Assembly (NCBI RefSeq): GCF_000165505.1
Contig: NC_014632.1
Span: 186,001-250,000 of the forward strand
Source: Ilyobacter polytropus DSM 2926
GTDB lineage: Bacteria > Fusobacteriota > Fusobacteriia > Fusobacteriales > Fusobacteriaceae
Direction: 5' to 3'
DNA: 64,000 nucleotides
The notes beneath the pieces are model-generated. The model had not been told where the DNA came from and searched no databases. It worked only from the letters and a program-made list of their open reading frames with translations. Both the position numbers and the translations under genes were made by a program. Positions 57,355 through 64,000 of this stretch are shown here, one piece after another; positions within the stretch are counted from its first letter, which is position 1, and each line of letters begins with the position of its first letter.

Positions 57355-59646
57355 ATGAAGAAAAAAAGTTTAAAGGAGTTTTTATTTAAAAAAATAATTA
57401 TCATGGTGATTCTTCCCATGTTTATATTAAGCTGTGCATCTATATTGATATCTGTGAACAGCATAAGAAAGAGAATAGAAAGAAAAAATATAGCAGTAAT
57501 AAATATGGTAAATCATTTTGTGGATCATTATGAAGAGCTAATTATGCAGGTGGGGGAAGTTTTTTATGAAAAGCATGTAGTTGAATCTGAAAAAAATAAC
57601 TATCTCAATACTTTGGTAAAGACTCATCATATTTTAGGTAAAATTGAGATTTTGAATTTAAAAGGGGTTATAAAGTATTCCTCTCAAGGTTCTGAAAAAA
57701 TTGGATATGACATGTCTAACTTTGAATTCGTAGAAAAGGCTATAGAAAATGATGAATACCACTGGTCAGAGGTGATGCAGTCTTCATCAGATGGAACTCA
57801 AGAAATTATGCTTGCCAAAAGACTCGGGGAAAATATTCTTGTGGGATACGTAAATATTGAAAATCTTAATATCATTTTGAAAGAAAGTCTTAAAAATACA
57901 GGAAGTAAAATGGTTGTATTGGACAACATCGGAAATATAATTTTTTACGATATAGATGGAATGGATTCTGAGAGAAAAAGTGAAATCAAATACAAATATA
58001 TATCGGCATTGGAAAATAATAATTCAAAAAACGAAAATTTTATAAAGGGAAGAGACACCATAATAGAAAACTATGGTAGAATTGGAAAAACAGGGTGGGA
58101 TATACTATTAGTAGAAGATGTAAGCAAAGGTTTTATCTTTTTATGGGATTTTTATAGACAGATAGTTTTTGGTATCGGGCTGTTTACCTTGATTATAATT
58201 TATATTTCTTATTCTGGACTTGATAAACTTTTGAAAGATATGAATAAATTGAAACTTATCTCCGAAAAGGTATCTGCCGGAGAGTTGCCTGAGACATTGA
58301 ATTATGAAATATCAGAAACAGAGGATTTGGCAGGCAAGTTCAGACTCATGGGAAAAGTGGTTTTAGAAAGAGAGAAAAATATAAAGGAAAAAGCTGCCTT
58401 TCTCCAAAATCTACTAGATACGATACCTAGCCCCGTTTTTTATAAGGATAAAAATCACGTTTACTTGGGTTGTAATAAGGCCTTTGCAGAGTACATAGGA
58501 GTAAAAAAAGGGGAACTTCCAGGTAAAGGTGTATATGATGTATCCCCGAAAGATAAGGCGGATATATACAAAGAGGCAGACGATAAACTCCTAGAATCTG
58601 GAGAGGAACAGGTTTATCATTCAAAGCTAATGGACAAAGATGGTAAAATAAAGGATGTGAAGTTTTATAAGTCTGTATTCAGAGATCTAAATGGACAAAA
58701 AAATGGAATTATAGGAGTCATACTAGATATAACGAATCTAAAGGAAGCTATAAGAACTGCAGAGAAGAAAGAAAGGATGATAGAGATTCTTTTAGATACT
58801 GTTCCTCTTCCTATCTATTACCAGGACAAGGACGGGAAATATATAAACTGCAACAAGGCATTTGAAGAGCTTGTGGGAATGAAAAAAGATAAAATTAAAG
58901 GTAACTTACAAGAGAGTGTTTGGGGAGAAAAGCTGGCAGGTTGTTCTGCCAAAAGAGATATGGATCTTCTCAAGAATAAAAAACATCTGAAGAGTGAAAA
59001 CAATATAATAGATAAAAATAGCGAAGCCAGGATTGTAGTATTTGATAAGACTCTTTTTTATACTGAGGAAGGGGAGATCGGAGGAATAATAGGTGCAATA
59101 TCAGATATTACAGATATAAGGCACATGCAAGAAGAACTAAAAGTTTTATCGATAAAAGACAGTCTGACAGGGATATACAACAGGCGTGGATTTGAAGAGA
59201 TGTCTGAAAGGATTTTCAAGGAATCTTTAAGAAATAAAAAAAATGTTTCAATTATTATGCTGGATATAGATAAGTTTAAATTGTACAATGACCATTATGG
59301 TCATCAGGCTGGAGATGAGTGTCTGAAAAAGATAGCTGAAAAACTTGAGAAATCCTGTAAAAGACCTTCGGATATTGTAGGTCGTTATGGGGGAGAGGAG
59401 TTTATAATTTTTCTTCCGGATACGACTTTAGAGGGGGCTAGAACTGTGGCAGAAAAAATAAGGAAAAATATAGAAAATATGGAAATAGAGCATGTAAAGT
59501 CAAGACACGGAGGTGTAGTTACAGTCAGCCTAGGGATATCAGCCACTGTACCAAATAATGAATATGAAATGGAAAAACTAATCGGTAAGGCAGATAAAAT
59601 GCTTTACCAGGCAAAAGAGCTAGGAAGAAACAGAGTTGAGGGATAG
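57355..59646 (+). CDS. Membrane diguanylate cyclase with sensory, PAS-PAS and GGDEF domains
   Basis: 763 residues. Membrane helix 1 (about 12-32), a large outer sensor (about 33-265, CACHE-like, with KGVIKYSSQGSEKIGYDMSN), helix 2 (about 270-290), a HAMP-like linker (290-340), PAS 1 (about 345-460, NLLDTIPSPVFYKDKN), PAS 2 (about 470-590, LLDTVPLPIYYQDKDG), then GGDEF. The catalytic motif is GGEEF (679-683). The inhibitory site RPSD (670-673) stands exactly 5 residues before it, so product feedback is expected. The DSLTGIYNRRGFEE block opens the domain. It should make cyclic di-GMP in response to an outside signal, perhaps through the binding protein encoded just before. Confidence 0.93.
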   Translation: MKKKSLKEFLFKKIIIMVILPMFILSCASILISVNSIRKRIERKNIAVINMVNHFVDHYEELIMQVGEVFYEKHVVESEKNNYLNTLVKTHHILGKIEILNLKGVIKYSSQGSEKIGYDMSNFEFVEKAIENDEYHWSEVMQSSSDGTQEIMLAKRLGENILVGYVNIENLNIILKESLKNTGSKMVVLDNIGNIIFYDIDGMDSERKSEIKYKYISALENNNSKNENFIKGRDTIIENYGRIGKTGWDILLVEDVSKGFIFLWDFYRQIVFGIGLFTLIIIYISYSGLDKLLKDMNKLKLISEKVSAGELPETLNYEISETEDLAGKFRLMGKVVLEREKNIKEKAAFLQNLLDTIPSPVFYKDKNHVYLGCNKAFAEYIGVKKGELPGKGVYDVSPKDKADIYKEADDKLLESGEEQVYHSKLMDKDGKIKDVKFYKSVFRDLNGQKNGIIGVILDITNLKEAIRTAEKKERMIEILLDTVPLPIYYQDKDGKYINCNKAFEELVGMKKDKIKGNLQESVWGEKLAGCSAKRDMDLLKNKKHLKSENNIIDKNSEARIVVFDKTLFYTEEGEIGGIIGAISDITDIRHMQEELKVLSIKDSLTGIYNRRGFEEMSERIFKESLRNKKNVSIIMLDIDKFKLYNDHYGHQAGDECLKKIAEKLEKSCKRPSDIVGRYGGEEFIIFLPDTTLEGARTVAEKIRKNIENMEIEHVKSRHGGVVTVSLGISATVPNNEYEMEKLIGKADKMLYQAKELGRNRVEG

Positions 59647-59658
59647 TAAAAAATCTAG

Positions 59659-59680
59659 AATCCAGAGTGGATTATTTTTA
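59659..59680 (+). terminator. Possible terminator after the diguanylate cyclase
   Basis: AATCCA/TGGATT with a 3-base loop followed by ATTTTTAT. Short stem. Confidence 0.5.
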
Positions 59681-59762
59681 TCCAGTCTTTAAAAAATAAT
59701 CTGGAAATTATAAAAAAATTAAAAGACAGAGGTAAAATATAGATAAATTTAGGAGGAAGCAG

Positions 59763-60341
59763 ATGATCATCGGTCTGACTGGAGGGATAGCCTCTGGAAA
59801 AAGTACAGTATCTAAAATATTGAGTAAGATGGGAATAATAGTTGTAGATGCTGATATAGTAGCTAGGGAAGTAATGGAGTCAAAAGAAGTGATAAAGAGA
59901 ATTTCAGATGAGTTCGGGGAAAATATATTAGATAAAAAAGGTAAATTGGACAGATCAAAGCTGAGAGAGGTTGTTTTTTCATCTAAAAAAAGTGTGGGGA
60001 AACTAAATTCTATAGTTCATCCCACTGTGATAGAAAGATTTGAAAATGAGAGAAAAAAATCTATTATAACAGGGGAGATGCTTGTTTTTGACATACCTCT
60101 TCTTTTTGAAGCAAAGATGGAAGATCTGTGTGATAAAGTAATAGTGGTCTATGTGGACATCGAAACTCAAATAAAAAGAGTGATGGAAAGAGACGGAAGT
60201 AAAAGAGAAACTGCCATAAATATAATAAAAAACCAGATGCCTTTGTCTGAAAAATTAGAAAGAGCAGATATAAAAATAAAAAATGACGGAACAATTGAAG
60301 AGCTTGAGAAAAAGATAAAAGATGTTTTTTCAAAAGTTTAA
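59763..60341 (+). CDS. coaE: Dephospho-CoA kinase
   Basis: Last step of coenzyme A synthesis, phosphorylating dephospho-CoA in the cytoplasm. The 192-residue product has the P-loop GLTGGIASGKST at residues 4-15, DADIVAREVM, the lid HPTVIERFENE, and VFDIPLLFEAKME. ATG follows GGAGG. It is probably transcribed alone; 150 AT-rich bases separate it from the next gene, which has its own promoter. Confidence 0.96.
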   Translation: MIIGLTGGIASGKSTVSKILSKMGIIVVDADIVAREVMESKEVIKRISDEFGENILDKKGKLDRSKLREVVFSSKKSVGKLNSIVHPTVIERFENERKKSIITGEMLVFDIPLLFEAKMEDLCDKVIVVYVDIETQIKRVMERDGSKRETAINIIKNQMPLSEKLERADIKIKNDGTIEELEKKIKDVFSKV

Positions 60342-60454
60342 AAGATATATTATGAAATATATTAAAAAAAACCTAAGAAAATATTTATAAAAATCAAGGT
60401 TAATTGTAATACAGAAATAGAATAATATTTAGTTAAGTATAGGTTACCAAAGTT

Positions 60455-60483
60455 TTGCAAAATCAAATCCCCTGTGATATAAT
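60455..60483 (+). promoter_or_regulatory. Extended promoter of the U32-pgpA-cinA unit
   Basis: TTGCAA (60455-60460), 17 bases, TATAAT (60478-60483) with TGA just before the -10. A start near 60490 would exclude the ATG at 60492 as a normal start. Confidence 0.82.
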
Positions 60484-60524
60484 TAGGGATAATGTTATGT
60501 TTCGATACAGAGGAGAGAGAAGTT

Positions 60525-62690
60525 ATGAACATAGTGGCTCCAGCAGGAAATATGGAGAGATTTTACGCCGCTGTAAAGGCAGGGGCCGATGAAATATATA
60601 TGGGTATCAAGGGGTTTGGAGCCAGGAGAAATGCTGAAAACTTTACTCTAAGTGAATATATGGAAGCCCTTGATTATGCTCATGAAAGAGGGGTAAGGAT
60701 TTTTCTTACCTTGAATACTGTGATGAGAGATAAGGAGATTGAAGCCCTTTATGAAAATATAAAGGTTTTATATGAGCAAGGGTTAGACGCAGTTATAGTA
60801 CAGGATTTAGGACTATTTAGATTTATTAAGGATAATTTTCCAGATATTTGTATACACGGAAGTACTCAAATGACTGTGGCTAATCATATAGAGGCAAATT
60901 ATCTAAAAAAAATAGGGTTTTCAAGAGTTGTTTTATCAAGAGAGCTCTCTTTCAAAGAGATAAAGTCAGTAAAGGAAAATACTGAGATAGAGCTTGAAAT
61001 ATTTGTTTCAGGTGCTCTTTGTATATCTTATTCTGGAAACTGTTATCTGAGCAGCTTTATAGGTGGTCGAAGCGGAAACAGAGGACTTTGTGCCCAGCCT
61101 TGCAGAAAGGAATATACAAATTCTCAAGGAGAAAAAGGGTATTTCCTGAGTCCTAAGGATCAGCTTATGGGACAGGAAGAGATAAAAAAATTGAAAGAGA
61201 TAGGAATAGAATCCATTAAATTAGAAGGAAGAATGAAGAGTCCCCATTATGTTTTTGAAACTGTGAGCTACTATAGAGGACTAATAAAAGAGATAGGTGT
61301 AACTGAAAGAACCTCCCATCTATTTAACAGAGGATATTCAAAGGGATATTTTTACGATGAAAAAAATAAGATAATAAATTCAAAATTTTCCTCTGATTTC
61401 GGAAAGTTTATAGGGAGTATAGAGGGGAAAGAGTTAAAAATAGCTGAAGATCTAATGCTTGGAGACGGGATTTCCTATGTATCAAAAGACTACGAGAAAC
61501 TGGGCGGAGAGAATGTCAGTAAAATAAAAATAAAGGGTAAAACAGAAAATCAAAAGTCTGCACAAGCTAGAGACAGAGTTTTGTTAGATAAAGTCCCTAG
61601 AGAAGCCAAGTATGTATATAAAAATTATTCTAAAAGTCTTAATGATGAGATATCAAGAGGGATAAAACAAAATAAAAAAACAATAGACATAGACGGTGTG
61701 TTTTACGGTAAAATAGGGGAAAGAGCCACATTAGAGCTAATATGTAAAAATAATAAGGGAGAAAATATTTCAGTTATAGAAAATTCAGAAATATTTTTGG
61801 AAGAAGCTTCAAAAAGAGTAATAAGTTCTGAATATATAAAAATAAAACTCAGCGAGACCGGAGAAACTACTTTTTCTATAAATAATCTAAAGGTGAATTT
61901 TGACGGAAAGGCATTTATTCCACTTAGTCTCATAAAAAAAATGAGACGAAATGCTACAGAAGTTCTCAGAGAAAAACTAATATTAAGCCACCGTAGACAA
62001 GCTAAAAAAGATATAAAAAAAATAGATTACAGCAGATCAAATAATAAAAATATGAAATTTTCAGTAATTGTCTCAAACTCCTCTCAAAGAGATACAGCTG
62101 TGAGGTACGGGATAGAAAAAATATATGAAAAAGGTCTGGATGTGGCAAAAGAATCACAGCTAGGAAGAATCGATTTAGAAAGCAAGTTGGCATGGAATTT
62201 ATATCAGCTTCTTGAAAATAAAAATAATGCCGTAACTGTCAATTGGAATCTAAATATAACCAATACTTATGCTTTAGAGGAAATAAGTAAGATACCAGGT
62301 GCAGACACTGTGATAATATCACCTGAACTGAATCTAGACAGAATAAAAGAGATAGGTGAAACAGGGATTAGAAAAGGACTCATGATATACGGTAAATTAA
62401 AGGGAATGTTTATAGAGGTACCGATTTTTCAGGAAAATAAAGTTACAATTACAAATGATCAGGGAGATCAATTTGATGTAATTAAAAATTCTATAGGGAA
62501 CAGTGAATTGTACCTTGAAACCCCTATGAATCTTATACCAAATTTAGAGAAACTTCTAGATGCCGGAATAGATGAACTGGTACTTTTATTTACTGATGAG
62601 TCAGAAGAAGAAACAGAAAAGATTTTGAACTCACTAAAAACTAAAACAGGAGAGTACAACCCTTATAATTTTCAAAAAGGGGTTTACTAA
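60525..62690 (+). CDS. U32 peptidase-family protein, RlhA-like
   Basis: 721 residues. The N-terminal U32 domain (VAPAGNMERFYAAVKAGADE, YMGIKGFGARRNAENF) and the cysteine-rich block with SGALCISYSGNCYLSS, GLCAQPCRKEY are clear. U32 proteins of this size with a DUF3656-like middle include RlhA (YdcP), which hydroxylates C2501 of 23S rRNA, and collagenase-like proteins; they are now thought to modify RNA rather than cut protein. RlhA is the best guess. The ATG at 60525 follows AGGAGAG. An ATG 33 bases upstream would be almost leaderless from the mapped promoter. Confidence 0.82.
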   Translation: MNIVAPAGNMERFYAAVKAGADEIYMGIKGFGARRNAENFTLSEYMEALDYAHERGVRIFLTLNTVMRDKEIEALYENIKVLYEQGLDAVIVQDLGLFRFIKDNFPDICIHGSTQMTVANHIEANYLKKIGFSRVVLSRELSFKEIKSVKENTEIELEIFVSGALCISYSGNCYLSSFIGGRSGNRGLCAQPCRKEYTNSQGEKGYFLSPKDQLMGQEEIKKLKEIGIESIKLEGRMKSPHYVFETVSYYRGLIKEIGVTERTSHLFNRGYSKGYFYDEKNKIINSKFSSDFGKFIGSIEGKELKIAEDLMLGDGISYVSKDYEKLGGENVSKIKIKGKTENQKSAQARDRVLLDKVPREAKYVYKNYSKSLNDEISRGIKQNKKTIDIDGVFYGKIGERATLELICKNNKGENISVIENSEIFLEEASKRVISSEYIKIKLSETGETTFSINNLKVNFDGKAFIPLSLIKKMRRNATEVLREKLILSHRRQAKKDIKKIDYSRSNNKNMKFSVIVSNSSQRDTAVRYGIEKIYEKGLDVAKESQLGRIDLESKLAWNLYQLLENKNNAVTVNWNLNITNTYALEEISKIPGADTVIISPELNLDRIKEIGETGIRKGLMIYGKLKGMFIEVPIFQENKVTITNDQGDQFDVIKNSIGNSELYLETPMNLIPNLEKLLDAGIDELVLLFTDESEEETEKILNSLKTKTGEYNPYNFQKGVY

Positions 62691-62702
62691 GGAGTGGAAT
62701 AG

Positions 62703-63200
62703 ATGAAGAAAAAAACAGTAAAAAATCTGGCTACATGCTTTGGACTTGGAGATCTTCCAAAGGCTCCTGGAACCTTTGGAACCTTAGGAGGGATACCGAT
62801 ATTTATAGGGCTCACCTTTATCAGAAGGTTTTTTCCAAACAATATGGTATACAATTCCTTTTATTTTATGTTTCTTATAACTCTTTTTGCAGTGGCTGTA
62901 TATGTGTCAGACATATGTGAAAGGGAGATATATAGAGAGAAGGACCCTCAAAATGTTGTAATAGACGAGGTGTTAGGATTTCTGACGACACTATTTCTTG
63001 TCAATCCAGTAGGCGTGGTACAGAATATAGGGGCAATATTTTTAGGGTTTGTCATATTTAGAATACTTGATATAACAAAGATAGGGCCTATATATAAATC
63101 ACAGATGTTTGGACACGGTGTAGGTGTGGTCTTAGACGACTTTTTGGCGGGAATAATCGGAAACTTTATCATGGTGTGTATCTGGAGTTTTTTCTTTTAA
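62703..63200 (+). CDS. pgpA: Phosphatidylglycerophosphatase A
   Basis: Removes phosphate from phosphatidylglycerophosphate to make phosphatidylglycerol at the inner membrane. 165 residues with about four membrane helices. The family blocks are LGDLPKAPGTFGTLGG near the start, VIDEVLGFL in the middle, and HGVGVVLDDFLAGIIGN near the end, holding the acidic catalytic residues. It starts 12 bases after the U32 gene, and cinA follows 18 bases later, an arrangement (pgpA-cinA) common in bacteria. Confidence 0.93.
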   Translation: MKKKTVKNLATCFGLGDLPKAPGTFGTLGGIPIFIGLTFIRRFFPNNMVYNSFYFMFLITLFAVAVYVSDICEREIYREKDPQNVVIDEVLGFLTTLFLVNPVGVVQNIGAIFLGFVIFRILDITKIGPIYKSQMFGHGVGVVLDDFLAGIIGNFIMVCIWSFFF

Positions 63201-63218
63201 TAAAGGTGGAGTAATGGC

Positions 63219-64000
63219 ATGAAAGCATTTATTATTTTGGTAGGAACAGAACTTCTAAGTGGTATGACAGTGGATACAAATAGTTTATTTATGGCAGAGG
63301 AACTGAATAAATACGGTATTGAAATATCTTCTAAAATAACTGTTGGGGATAATATAAAAGAGATAATAAAGGCCATAGAATTTGGCAAAAGTCAAAGTGA
63401 CCTCATAATAATGTCAGGTGGACTAGGCCCTACAATGGATGATTTGACCAAGGAGGCCATCGCCAAATATCTTGGAAAAGAACTGGTGGTAGACCCAGAA
63501 GAATACAGAGAGCTTAAAAAAAAGTTTGATAAACTGGGAATAGAGTTTCTAGACAACAATGTAAAAGAAGTGGAAAAACCAGAGGGAGCAGTAAGTTTTG
63601 GAAACGGCGCCGGAATGGCTCCAGGAATATATATAGACAGGATAGCGGCTTTTCCAGGAATACCAAGAGAGCTATATAATCTGTTTCCGAAATTCATGGA
63701 TTACTACGCAAAAGAAAATAAGCTAGAGGATGAGATTTATATAAAGGATATTCTAGTCTGGGGAATCCCGGAATCACATCTAGAAAAAAGAATAAAGAAC
63801 TTCTTTGATGAAAAAGATATTTTTTATGAGTTCCTGGCCAAGGACTACGGAATAGTTGTCAGGCTTCAGGGGAAAGAAAGTTCAAAAAATCTAGTAGAAA
63901 AAATAGTAGAAAAAATATATAATGAAATAGGTCATTATGTAATAGGTGAGGATGGAAAAAGAGTTCAAGACAGTGTAGTGTCTCATCTAAAAACACTAGG
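63219..64000 (+). CDS. cinA: CinA-family protein, 5' part (runs off the window)
   Basis: The frame is open from the ATG at 63219 to the end of the window, giving 260 codons of a protein usually about 400-420 long. The N-terminal molybdopterin-binding-like domain starts MKAFIILVGTELLSGMTVDT and includes IMSGGLGPTMDDLTKEA and FPGIPREL. The C-terminal amidase domain is only beginning (RVQDSVVSHLKTL). Family members hydrolyse NMN and ADP-ribose and are linked to pyridine nucleotide recycling; in some species they are competence-linked. The start follows GGTGG. A nearby in-frame alternative is not seen. Confidence 0.93.
   Translation, partial: MKAFIILVGTELLSGMTVDTNSLFMAEELNKYGIEISSKITVGDNIKEIIKAIEFGKSQSDLIIMSGGLGPTMDDLTKEAIAKYLGKELVVDPEEYRELKKKFDKLGIEFLDNNVKEVEKPEGAVSFGNGAGMAPGIYIDRIAAFPGIPRELYNLFPKFMDYYAKENKLEDEIYIKDILVWGIPESHLEKRIKNFFDEKDIFYEFLAKDYGIVVRLQGKESSKNLVEKIVEKIYNEIGHYVIGEDGKRVQDSVVSHLKTL

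Overview
The window is chromosomal core DNA from an AT-rich, diderm, anaerobic bacterium of the Fusobacteriota, most likely close to Ilyobacter or Propionigenium. The main support is the F-type ATP synthase operon. Its c subunit carries the complete Na+-binding set (Q32, V63, E65, S66, T67, Y70) and its a subunit has the stator arginine at residue 226, as known for the Na+-ATPases of that lineage. The genus is inferred; the Na+ ligands are read directly.

Layout. (1) 1-3790: 3' end of leuS, then proB-proA for proline synthesis. (2) 3850-9291: a 44-bp perfect palindrome, then rRNA operon 1 (promoter, 16S, 23S, 5S, tRNA-Asn, second 5S). (3) 9358-20760: the classic transcription/translation cluster rpmG-tRNA-Trp-secE-nusG-rplKAJL-rpoBC, with a candidate L1 operator, an L10 leader, an internal terminator and a folded rpoB leader. 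(4) 20866-25913: yicC-remA-gmk-rpoZ-apbE, then a K+-dependent-type membrane pyrophosphatase. (5) 26111-32338: dnaG-rpoD, then a second sigma-70 family factor with its own promoter, a NIF3-family gene, a small envelope protein and the RNase P RNA. (6) 32465-37534: rRNA operon 2, in the same direction and nearly identical over about 5 kb, with one 5S. (7) 37574-43297: rplS, a 49-residue zinc-ribbon protein, lepB-rimI-purB-(Gx transporter)-glmM. (8) 43298-51629: an A-tract-rich region, a SAM methyltransferase, atpZ-like and atpI genes, then atpBEFHAGDC. (9) 51630-54983, minus strand: a 1117-residue DUF748/AsmA-like envelope protein. (10) 54984-59646: a gene-free hairpin-rich element, a 64-65 residue unknown protein, and a periplasmic binding protein paired with a PAS-GGDEF diguanylate cyclase behind a palindrome-rich promoter. 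(11) 59763-64000: coaE, a U32 peptidase-family gene, pgpA and the 5' part of cinA.

The genes fit a Na+-based energy economy: a Na+ F-ATPase, a membrane pyrophosphatase that may pump Na+, and ApbE, which flavinylates Na+-pumping redox complexes. Most of the rest is growth machinery, with strong promoters of the form TTGnnn-N17-TAtaaT recurring throughout. The least explained items are the divergent sigma factor beside rpoD, the structured element at 55.1-55.65 kb and the binding-protein/diguanylate-cyclase pair. No transposase, phage gene or CRISPR array was seen.
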